From Trissonchulus latispiculum (lineage: Eukaryota; Nematoda; Enoplea; Enoplida; Ironidae): a stretch of DNA of 64,000 nucleotides. The notes beneath the pieces were generated by a model. It was not told the DNA's origin, did no database searches, and saw nothing but the letters and a program-made list of their open reading frames with translations. Position 1 is the first letter of the stretch; each line of letters starts with the position of its first letter. The translations under genes were made by a program, and so were the position numbers. Below are positions 1 through 9,377 of this stretch, in pieces. The stretch covers positions 32,623-96,622 of the forward strand of contig JASAND010013437.1 in NCBI GenBank assembly GCA_030248195.1, written 5' to 3'.

Positions 1-580
1 AACTTAAATTTTGTTGAAAGCCAGTGAGTAATAATTGCTAAGCAATTATTACTAACAACAAATAATAGCCAATTAAACTAAATACACAGTTGATTAAAAC
101 TACGAAAAGTGAGGAAGCCGGCCATTCCTCTTTAAATGACTGCTTTATAATTAATTAGACTAAGAGTGAAACAATTCATGTTTTAAGAATTGGCTTTTTA
201 GAACACCCTATAATTTTAATACCTAATGATTTTAATGCCGACCTAACGCTGAAAATAAAACATAATACGAACTAGAAAGGTTTTTGAGACATTACAGGCC
301 TTTGTGAAAATATGGCCGGCAACTCCTAGTTGCCGGCTGTGGGGAATTAATTCTTCTAACTAACTTATTAATTTCAGAGCCGTGATTAAGGGGCTCTCTA
401 GCTCAAAACTACGGATTTGGGGTCCCACTCATAAACCCAAGAAAACTACGAAAAATAACCCCAAAAGTAGCAACTAAAGAGAATATTTTAGGCCATAAAG
501 GCTTACTAATTTTAGGCCAAAAGGCCGTGGCTTGGTAAATAAAAAGGAATTGAAACAATAAAAAGTAATTATAAAAATGA
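1..580 (-). mobile_element. Truncated LTR fragment (LTR copy 3) downstream of gag copy A
   Basis: The first ~580 bases match 8104-8686 and the region starting near 16070, including the palindromic stretch around AATTGCTAAGCAATT, a GCCGGCAACTCCTAGTTGCCGGC hairpin-like block and the repeated GGCC-rich text. They therefore belong to the same long LTR seen complete at 4547-9383 and 12497-17367. The match stops at about 580, where the sequence switches to the 3' part of gag copy A. The ~700 bp of LTR that should lie next (U3 start with the heat-shock-like array) is deleted, and the other side runs off the window. Confidence 0.75.
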
Positions 581-3500
581 TATTTAGGGATAAAAGATCC
601 CGAAGGCTTTCTGGAACTTCGGAGGGTTCTCCGCTACAGCGTGAGCAGAGGAATGCCCAAGCTTGCATCTTCTTTAGTTGGGGGGGGGGGGGTTTTTTTT
701 TTTGTAATTGGATTAGAACTCGTTTGTGTTTGTGGGTTGTTTCTTCATTTCTTGTGGGGGAGAGGGCCCTTCTCCTTGGGTGGGGTGTATTGTGGTTTTT
801 TGCGTTTTGGGTTGGGGGAGGTTCATTTTCCTGTGCTTGAATGCAGGGGACCAACATGGCTATCATCAGGCCAAAGGCGATCCACATTATCAGAATAGGA
901 AAAGGCAGTGAGGTTGAACCTTTCTCTTTATTGGGTGGTTTAGGCACAGGAGATTCGTTATATTCCTTCTCGGGGGAAGATAGATCCATCTTTTCCTTTT
1001 GGGATAGTCGTACGGTCGTGGGAACAGAGCTTGATCTAGGATTATTCTTACGAGTTGGTGTGGGAGTTCTTCTTTTAGGCACTATCGGGGGATCGGTTGT
1101 TCTCCTGACAGGATGTAAGGCTTCCATTCGGGCTCGAGCGAGCAAGAATTGTTGGTATGATTCCCAACATCGTTCCCTTTCTCTCTTCATCTGCCATATG
1201 CGACGTTCTTCTTTTTGGGCGCGCTTTCTCTCTTTGCTCCGAACATCTTTCAGAAGTCTACGGAGAAACTTGATATCTTGGGGACAGAGATCAGATTCAG
1301 GAATATGAATTTCTCCAATTGCTTTCTTTATCTTCTTAATGACCTTCTTCCTTTTCTTCTTACTCTTTCTATTCTTTCTAGTCTTTATGACAGTAGGTTC
1401 AACAGCGTTTAGATTCACTCGAACTTCGCGAGTTCGGAGCTTCTTTGTAGCATTATCCAATTCCTCGTCTGTATCTTCTGTCATTTCTGAGCTGGACGTA
1501 TCTGGTAGACTGTCCATGAGATCGTTTTGGATCATCTTTCCGTGAAATAGACTAAATTCCTTAGCCTGTAGTGAGGGGTCAATGTTCTCTTTATCGTCGT
1601 CTTTTAGGCCCAACGTCAAGGGGACAGGGGATGCCACCTTTTCTTTGTTGGCTTGCATTAGTCTCCAGGTTAGGGGTATGGATGTACTGAGGAGATTTTC
1701 AACCCAGAGATCCAATCTTCCGGCATGGGGTGATTCTTCAGGGGCTTCCAATATATCACTATCGAGGCAACAGTAGAATTCTTCGTCGGATACGGATCTC
1801 CCAAGTCTTTTCAGGATCCTTCTGCTGACCTCATAAATAGCTTCTTGATCAATGATCTTGAATCTTCCACGTTCAGGGTGTTTGATAAGGTCACTAATCT
1901 GATATTCCATCTTGGCCGGGGAGTGTGACCCATTTTGAGTCATGAAAATGCTGGGATCTAGGGTTCGCAAGAGTTCTTCTTCGGTGAGCATTTCTCCAAA
2001 TCTATCCAGAACTCTTCGGGCGAATTTCACAACTGGGCCCATCTCGACAGGGGTAGGTTTTGGCGGACTTTCTTGCTTTGTTCGGGAGATAACAGAGGGC
2101 TGAATCTGTGGCTTCCGGTCCTGTTCCTTCTGATTCCGGTCATCTTGCTTTGTTTGTTCCATCAATTCCTTTTCGGGAACCAAGGGAGCATGTAGCAAAT
2201 CCATCGCCATGCTGCCGTGCGCAAGTACTTTTCGTGCACTTTGCATCACTGTAGGCACATCAATATCAGTGTTTGGCTTCGGACCCATAGGCGCCGAATT
2301 AGGATAAAGGGAGATGATTCCATTCTCCTGATGATTGAGTACAGGTCCAATTTGTGGAGTGGGTGACAGTCCAAGCTGGATTCTGAATTCTCGCACTGCT
2401 TCTCCCAATCCAATGGCCAAAACATCTGCAGGAGGGACTGACTGGAACCTGGGGGCAGGGTAGGTCTGAGCAAAATCATGACATCGAGGACTTCTTCGCA
2501 ATCCTCGTCCACGTCCCAATGACCGTCCTCGTGATTGATTCCTTGACCGTTCTGGATCATAAGGTCCAGGGAACCTTCGCGTTGGTAACTGGGTCACTTG
2601 AATTGGCTCATTGGTTGATTGCTCCGGAGAATTTTCCTTTTCTGTATTTCCCTCAGTGGGGGAGGAGGAGGAGGATGATTCCTGTGAGAGCCTCTGTTTC
2701 ACATGAGAAGGATAACCATATTCTATGGTCTGAGGTTCCTCCAACCGGTGTGTGCGAGGGTAGGTAACGGACATTGGTTTCTGGTACATAGGCAGGGAGT
2801 AGAGTTCACGGTCCAGTCGTTCAATCTCAGGATCCACCGAGTCCTTTTCCGCATTCAGAGTGTACGTGGATTTCTCCTTTGGTTGTTCAATCTTCACATA
2901 AGGAGGGATAGAGAAGTATTGGCCTCCCAGATCCTTGATTTCTTGTTCTAACTGTAAAATCTGTGTGGGTAGACTAGAATTCTGAGGCGGGAAATAGGCA
3001 GTTTTCCCTTCTGGTTCAGCTCCAATAACTTGGACCATGGAAGGAGCGTTCCTCTGTTGACCCACGTCGGCAAATCTGGATCCATACGGTGCATGGACAG
3101 CTTCTGCAGCATCTCGTCCATCGTTTCTGTTCCACTGAGGTCTGGGCTGCGGATATTGCTGTTGTTGTCCTGGAGGTCCATTTCGGGGTGGATATCTATC
3201 GTTATAGTTCCGATTCATTCCATTTCCGTTTCTCGGGTACCTGGACTGTCCATTGTTGGGTCGGAAATTATTGGAGTTTCCGTTGCTATTGTTGTTGTAG
3301 TTATTGCGCGGAGGTCCTGGATAATCAGTTCTGGGTCGGTAGGCTCCACCTCCGGGCGATCTGCATTCACGCTTAGAGTGTCCGGCTCTTCCACAGTTGA
3401 AACATCTGAAATCGTTAGGAAAAGGAATCTTATCGTTTCCTCTTCTAGGAGGAGGGGCAGATTTTGGCTGTTCAGGGGAGGAAATCTTGATTTCCTTTAT

Positions 3501-4484
3501 CTCATTGGCAAGCACGGCTGTGCTCTGGACCAGGGAGCTGATGGTGTTTAGAAGGGCGGGACCTGTGAGATTCGCACTTGAGACGGCTGCTTCCGGATCC
3601 ACTTCCAAAAATGCAGGCGTTCCTTCTCCAGGGTAGACACCTTCTGCTTCTCGAGCCTTTTTAAAGGCTTGGGAATAGTCTGCAGTGTCCATTGGGACAT
3701 GCGGTTTGAACTCGTTCCGCAATCCAATGAGAAAGGTTTTCAGCTTGATATCCTCCAGCATGTCCGGATCTCCTCTGTCTTCCCACGCGATTCGGGCGTA
3801 CTTCTGCAAACGGAGAGAATAATCCGCGACAGACTCATGTGGTGCCTGTCTGATGCTAAACAGTTTAGCTGTGGCATGCATATCGGTCATTGGAGGAATC
3901 ATAACTTCTCTGAGGGCTCGAACGGAGGCTTCCCAGTCGTTCTGTTGCATGGCGCCTCTGGGCATGCACTTGAAAATCTCCGCAGCTCTGCCTCTGAGAG
4001 TTGATGAGATGTTCATGACTTTCTGGTAATCATCCAAATTGAGTCGTTGGCTGAATCTCTCGTAGTTGACAAGATGATCATCAAAGTTTTCATGATCTTT
4101 TCCGGAATAGGTAGGCATATCTCTGTAGGAGGCAGCTATGGCCTGGTTCTGGATGCTATCACGGAGCTGGCCTAGTAGATCTTCAATATTTCCGTTTGGC
4201 ATCATAGGCGCTTGTGGGAATACCAACTGTGGCATCTGTGGATTGAAAGGTGGGGGTGCTCCTGGTGGACCAGGTGGTCCATGTTGTAGGCCCATGTTTG
4301 GGGGTCCATTTCCATCTTCATCTGCGGGATTGAATTGATCCATGTTTTCTTCTGGGATTGATCTGTAGGGTTTCAGTTGATTCCTCGATAGGGTTAACGT
4401 TGATCCTCTCTTGATCTTAATGATGAGATCGTTGGGTCGTGATGTTTCCTCACTGGCAGGTTTCTTCAACAGGATTATCTTCAC
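474..4484 (-). CDS. gag: Gag-like protein of a Ty3/gypsy-like retroelement, copy A, with env leader remnant
   Basis: The open frame is 1336 codons. The frame opens at a GTG; the first ATG is at 4341-4343 (residue 48), and I favour it as the start. Visible parts are a Pro/Gly/Met-rich N-terminus, a capsid-like helical block (about residues 95-260), a CCHC zinc knuckle (C-F-N-C-G-R-A-G-H-S-K-R-E-C, about residue 361) followed by an Asn/Arg-rich linker, and two similar repeats of the type (S/A)RR(V/I)L.R.G....(E/D)EE in the C-terminal half. A strongly basic stretch (KKKRKK) follows. Near residues 1187-1212 is a hydrophobic segment ending IQAQ that looks like a signal peptide. The last ~35 codons are LTR sequence (474-580), so an internal deletion removed env, protease and pol and fused the frame to the LTR. 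It is about 90% or more identical by eye to copy B over most of gag. It would bind RNA and form particles; without pol it is non-autonomous. Confidence 0.85.
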   Translation of the reverse strand: MKIILLKKPASEETSRPNDLIIKIKRGSTLTLSRNQLKPYRSIPEENMDQFNPADEDGNGPPNMGLQHGPPGPPGAPPPFNPQMPQLVFPQAPMMPNGNIEDLLGQLRDSIQNQAIAASYRDMPTYSGKDHENFDDHLVNYERFSQRLNLDDYQKVMNISSTLRGRAAEIFKCMPRGAMQQNDWEASVRALREVMIPPMTDMHATAKLFSIRQAPHESVADYSLRLQKYARIAWEDRGDPDMLEDIKLKTFLIGLRNEFKPHVPMDTADYSQAFKKAREAEGVYPGEGTPAFLEVDPEAAVSSANLTGPALLNTISSLVQSTAVLANEIKEIKISSPEQPKSAPPPRRGNDKIPFPNDFRCFNCGRAGHSKRECRSPGGGAYRPRTDYPGPPRNNYNNNSNGNSNNFRPNNGQSRYPRNGNGMNRNYNDRYPPRNGPPGQQQQYPQPRPQWNRNDGRDAAEAVHAPYGSRFADVGQQRNAPSMVQVIGAEPEGKTAYFPPQNSSLPTQILQLEQEIKDLGGQYFSIPPYVKIEQPKEKSTYTLNAEKDSVDPEIERLDRELYSLPMYQKPMSVTYPRTHRLEEPQTIEYGYPSHVKQRLSQESSSSSSPTEGNTEKENSPEQSTNEPIQVTQLPTRRFPGPYDPERSRNQSRGRSLGRGRGLRRSPRCHDFAQTYPAPRFQSVPPADVLAIGLGEAVREFRIQLGLSPTPQIGPVLNHQENGIISLYPNSAPMGPKPNTDIDVPTVMQSARKVLAHGSMAMDLLHAPLVPEKELMEQTKQDDRNQKEQDRKPQIQPSVISRTKQESPPKPTPVEMGPVVKFARRVLDRFGEMLTEEELLRTLDPSIFMTQNGSHSPAKMEYQISDLIKHPERGRFKIIDQEAIYEVSRRILKRLGRSVSDEEFYCCLDSDILEAPEESPHAGRLDLWVENLLSTSIPLTWRLMQANKEKVASPVPLTLGLKDDDKENIDPSLQAKEFSLFHGKMIQNDLMDSLPDTSSSEMTEDTDEELDNATKKLRTREVRVNLNAVEPTVIKTRKNRKSKKKRKKVIKKIKKAIGEIHIPESDLCPQDIKFLRRLLKDVRSKERKRAQKEERRIWQMKRERERCWESYQQFLLARARMEALHPVRRTTDPPIVPKRRTPTPTRKNNPRSSSVPTTVRLSQKEKMDLSSPEKEYNESPVPKPPNKEKGSTSLPFPILIMWIAFGLMIAMLVPCIQAQENEPPPTQNAKNHNTPHPRRRALSPTRNEETTHKHKRVLIQLQKKKPPPPQLKKMQAWAFLCSRCSGEPSEVPESLRDLLSLNIIFIITFYCFNSFLFTKPRPFGLKLVSLYGLKYSL
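840..930 (-). other. Signal-peptide-like segment after gag (env leader remnant) in copy A
   Basis: About 25 hydrophobic residues (rich in Ile, Met, Leu, Ala and Phe) end in an Ala-Gln-type cleavage context, inside the gag copy A frame. The complete element at 41153-59162 has a similar segment after its gag, directly before its envelope domain (about 45979-46032). Here a short Pro/Lys-rich tail follows and no envelope domain remains. I infer that copy A descends from a gag-env-pol element. Confidence 0.55.
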
Positions 4485-4525
4485 AGGATAGGGTTTTCCA
4501 ACAGGATTGTCTTCGCAGGATTGTC

Positions 4526-4541
4526 CTCACTGGGGGCTCCA
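4526..4541 (-). other. Primer-binding site, copy A
   Basis: Read on the minus strand, the site is TGGAGCCCCCAGTGAG, just inside the LTR edge and upstream of gag. It begins with the TGG expected for a tRNA CCA end. The next bases fit, with one mismatch, the acceptor and T-stem of an animal tRNA-Thr (my recollection of that tRNA, not a search). A 5-nt gap separates it from the CA that I take as the LTR end. Confidence 0.6.
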
Positions 4542-7500
4542 AAAACTGTAGTTTACCGTGTAATGAACTGAGTGAGATTAGGATAGAAAAACTTGACCAA
4601 TTTAATTTGATTTCGAAAGTGGGGTCGCTTAGGTTGAAGTTCAATCACACGGAAGGTTAGCGCGTTTGCCTAGGTGGACAAACTTATGTACCAGATTCCC
4701 GAAAGGTGATTTGCCAAAATCGGGGATCTCTACAGCTAACCTGGTAGGGGTACTACTGTGAGTTCGTTTAGGTGAGAGGGGGTTAGGCTCTATCCAATCG
4801 CACCAGGAGTATGAATAGGATTGTTCTGACGCAACAGGTCAAAACTAGGATCAGACAGTTAGTCTTCAACTTGAGATTCAGATCCAACTTACTTGGATCT
4901 GAGCAATTTACCTTTGTTATTATCCCTGGGAGATCTCACCTGGATCTCTTTTCAGCAGCTGAAATGTAGACTACGATTTGCACGCAACAAGATTAATTTA
5001 TTATCTAAACGTGATATGGTTACAATTAAAGGGACAGAATGGTTTCAAGGCAATTATTAACAGCAACGAAGATTACAAAATATTCACAAGATTACAGATC
5101 ACTCAATTTACCAGAGTTACCAGCCCTTGATTGGGGAGAGTGAATTATTTTAGGGGACTGGAGATTTCCGAATATTAAATTAACTAAGTTAGTGACTGAC
5201 CGGTTAAATATAAATATTAACTTGAGACTAATTTATTAGTCCTCTTCTTCAGGTATTATGACTGGGCACGTTAGGGTGTGTTGCGTGTCGTGTATTTAAA
5301 CTCAAATCTACTCTCTATTCGTCCTTTACAGAAAACTACAATACAGGTTCAATATAACAAATAATTAACTAATTTTAACAGAGTGTCGGTACTGCACAGT
5401 TCCGGTCTATGGAGTTGGGTGATCTCGTCAGGTTACACCTGCAACCTCACGAGTGGTTTCGGACGTTTGGATAGAAAACAATAAAGGGGACGGTCCAGGC
5501 GGGGTGTTACCGGGAGATGGCTGTAAACAATAGTTATTAAGTTAAATTAATTGACTAAATTTAACGATTCGCTTCGTTGATATCTCTTCCAATGATTTCT
5601 TCTGTTCAGCTCTATCAGTGGCCTAAGCCAGAGACAACAGGGAAGCCTGAGCTTCCATACTGCTAGCAATCAAGGTGACAGTGTAGCACATTTTGAATAG
5701 TTCTTGAAATGATTTCGAAATATCAAAAGGTTCAATAACGATAACTGGTTAGTTTTCCCAAATGATCAGGCTCACGGAGGCTATTGTCTCTGCCCTAGAC
5801 TATAATCAATATAGAAGTCCAATTCCCAAGTACCTTCGATGATTCGAACTGTATCCAACAGGCAAAGTCTACTGATCAATCAAAAATAATCTCCGTTCAC
5901 TAATAACTGATTCCAATCGTACTGAAGCTCTCCGGATCAGGTTCCACAGACTACTGATCAGGACAGGTCGCTGGCCTCTCGAAGAACCTGAATCAAATGG
6001 GTTAAAACCCATTAGTTCAGAATACAAGTGCGGGAATCAAACCCAGCAACTATTACTCACTTATATGGCTTTCGGAGAAGAAAATTAGAACTTTAGTTAA
6101 TTCTGATTAAGATTTTGCTTGAAAGACAGAAATAACACGCTTTGACCGTTTTCACGGGACGAAATGTGACTAATTAGGCGATATTGGCTAGATATAGATA
6201 AAATTTTGCCGAATATGAGTTTTTTGGGCGATTTCCTGCATTGGAATGCCGGAAATCGCCGATTCAACATGTATTCTTTACAGTCATATTCGGTTTACGC
6301 ATAATTAAACTTGAGGCTTAAAAGCTTGTTTGCTAGTTAAGACTTTTGCAACAGGAAAGCACCCGTTTCCTGTATAACAAGTTTACAAGGGTGGAAATGC
6401 ATATTTGCAAGATTATTCCTTTTAAACTTATTAGAAGATGGTTTCGTTATAATCCTCAATTCCTACATAATTACACAATGTTAATATTCTAACTAACTAT
6501 TATTTATGTGGTTTCAGGTTTATTCGATGCTTACGTAAAGATATTCGCCGTGTGTGCCTTTAGATCCCATAATTACGTGTTTGCATTGATTAACGAACAT
6601 GATTTGATGCTTTCAGTTAGATTTGGCTAGTACTTACAAACCATTTACCCTTTACAGTTACTAGTTGATATAGAGGGTCTAAACTGTACGGATAATATAC
6701 TATACAGAAATGTACACTACGACCAAATTAGTTGACCCGTTAGCGAGAACCAGTGAGGGCAAAAAATAACAATTTTGACATAATTTTGACATAATTCTTT
6801 CAATTTGAATAAAACTAACTTTTGCCTTTATGCTAAAGGCGGATTAAAATATAAGCCGCTTTGTAATGCAATGCATAAGCACTAACTTGAGATGAATTTA
6901 CCGGCGCAGATCTAACTAATTAACACATACAATGGCACAGATCTAGCTAATTAACACATACAATTAATACAAAACAGTGGACGGACTGAACTAATTTATA
7001 TTACAGACTTTGGAACAAAATTCAACTCTAAACGGGTGAAACAGACCAGCACGAAGTCCTTTATCTGCGATTCGTCCACTCCCTTCTTGCGGGCATACCT
7101 ACGTGGACGAATCGAGGACAACCTGGTAATATCAACTTATCCTGGGGGTCCCCGTGACCCTGGACTAGATTAGCTACCTAATTTGCATATTACCTCAATA
7201 CTGACTTAGGTACTCATTCACACTGTTTATCACACTCATATCCCTCAGATCAGCGAGCATTCAACAACAAACACACACTTATACACATTCACACCATTTT
7301 CCTGCCTAATACAGGAGTTTTAGGACAATTTCGCAGGTATTGGCCTCATGCACCAGATGAGAACCAGTGAACTATCATATGTTGAGATAATCCGTTTTGA
7401 CTGACATTTTTAGACTGTTTGAAATGCTATCTTTAATTAATGTGGAGTTCGATGTGATTTACCACTTGATAATTGTTGGCAGAGTTTACCACGATTTATT

Positions 7501-7779
7501 ACACTTTAAGCTTCCCGGATTATCCCAATATTAATAACTACATTATTAATACTCATTCATCCAATTGACATTCATACTGATTTGACAATCCTCACAACCC
7601 CTATCGTACAAGGGGAGTTTCCGTGAGTTGCCACCACAATTATACAAAAACATTCATTCTACATACATACAAATCAGAGCATTCTACAATCATTCAACCA
7701 AACATCCTTGAAACTTGGTTAATTTCGGAACCTCACGCTCCATGAGGAGTTTACCCGAATAACCACCTTAGGTACCTTT

Positions 7780-7930
7780 TTGGGGACACATTCACACATT
7801 AAGTTTACAACACATTCACGCTTCAATTATACAAAACATTTATACTTCAGGCTTGCAAAACATTCACACCTCGGACTTACGAAGCATTCACACTTCAATT
7901 GTACAGAACATTCATACTAATAACTATCTA
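7780..7930. repeat. Degenerate short tandem repeats in LTR copy 2
   Basis: A loose ~30-bp repeat contains ACATTCACACTTC-like cores separated by TTATACAAA or TTGCAAAA. It occurs about six times and is repeated in LTR copy 1 around 15745-15880. Confidence 0.6.
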
Positions 7931-8764
7931 GCTACTTAGACTAACTAATAAACTAAACTAAACTTAGGCTCATTTGTGTGAAGAAGTTTGTTAACTTTGA
8001 ACTTTGTTGTGCGCGACTTTTACAGCCTTTGCAATTCCTCAGAATTGCCCATAAAAGAAATTTTGTGGGAAAACTTAAGCTTCGCAAGTTTCAGAAAAGA
8101 TTTTAACTTGAATTTTGACGAAAGCCAGTGAGTAATAATTGCTAAGCAATTATTACTAACAACAAAGAACAGTTGATTGAACTAAATACACGATTAATTA
8201 AAGCTACGAAAATTGAGGAAGCCGGCCATTCCTCTTTAAATGACTGCTTAATAATTAATTAAATTAAACATAAAACAACTCAAGTTTTAGGAATTAGCTT
8301 TTAAAACACCCTATACTTTTTAATACCTAATGATTTTACTGCCGACCTAACGCTAAAAATAAAACATAATACTGACAGTATAATTTTTTGTGCAATATGG
8401 CGTTTTTGAGAACATGGCCGGCAACTCCTAGTTGCCGGCTGTGGGGAGTTATTTTCTTCTAACTAGCTTAATAATTTCAGAGCCGTAATTAAGGGGCTCT
8501 CTAGCTCAGAACTACGGATTTGGGGTCCCACTCATAATCCCATGGAAACTACGAAAAAACAACCCCAAAAGTGACAAATAAAAAGAGAATCTTTTGGCCA
8601 TAAAGGCCTACTAATTTTAGGCCAAAGGGCCGTGGCTTGGTAAATAAAACGGAATTAAAACAAGAAAGTAAAAGAAGGGAAAAATGGGCATGCTTCAAGA
8701 CCTCCATCGCACAGGAGGGGTTTACATGAGCTGCCCTTGATTTTTGAATTAATTTAAATAATAA

Positions 8765-8990
8765 AATAAAAGGAAATAAAACTGGCCCGGAGGCCCAACA
8801 TGCTATGGAACATAAAAAATGGCCTTGGGCCCAAAAAATGGCTATAAAGTCGGGGCTCGCTGGCCCAAAAATGCTTCATAAAAATCTGGCCATGAAGGCC
8901 TCAAAATTCCATATAAAAATAAGGCCCAAAGGCCGAAAAAGCATAAAAATAATGCCCAAAAAGGCCACTATAAAAATTCCTAATATTTTT
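8765..8990. repeat. GGCC-core degenerate repeat array in LTR copy 2
   Basis: Repeats of roughly 30-40 bp with a core like GGCCCAAAGGCC joined by ATAAAAAT occur six to eight times. The homologous stretch in LTR copy 1 (about 16735-16970) has extra units, so the array has expanded or contracted since the LTRs separated. Confidence 0.6.
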
Positions 8991-9337
8991 GTCCTAGGCA
9001 GTAAATTCTGAGCCGGGTATAAAAAACCCATAGGCTCCTCAAGTTGAAGTGTTCGTGCTGTGAAACTCAACCCTTTTCTGGCCAGTGTGGGCCAGAAAAG
9101 TCCTAAATGCGTCCTAAGGGGAAGTGTGTGTTACTATATTCCCGTACCACACCAGTGGTCCGAGAAGTAACACACACTGGGGAGAGGGGAATAAAATCCG
9201 GCCGCTCTCGGCCACTGCTAAACGAACACTGATTGAGTTTAAAATTTTGGGGACCGAGCTGACAGTTTTGCTGACAGCTCGGTGACAGGTCATTAGCGAA
9301 CTGGGGGCGGAATTCTCTCTTTTATTTTAGCTTAAAG

Positions 9338-9367
9338 CTTCTAGAAAGTTCTAGAACTTTCTAGAAG
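9338..9367. promoter_or_regulatory. Six-pentamer heat-shock-element-like array in LTR U3 (copy 2)
   Basis: The sequence runs CTTCT AGAAA GTTCT AGAAC TTTCT AGAAG: six contiguous alternating nTTCn/nGAAn pentamers. This is the consensus layout for heat-shock factor (HSF) trimers, which bind three or more units. It lies inside a perfect 36-bp palindrome (9335-9370) about 15 bp from the LTR start, in the position of a U3 enhancer. Activity is inferred; the motif match itself is exact. Confidence 0.75.
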
Positions 9368-9377
9368 CTTGCTATCT

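Noticed and set aside
577..4004. Many plus-strand frames across gag copy A (and 10980-11979 across copy B)
   Set aside because: They are antisense shadows of the gag frame: composition mirrors it and they carry no domain of their own.
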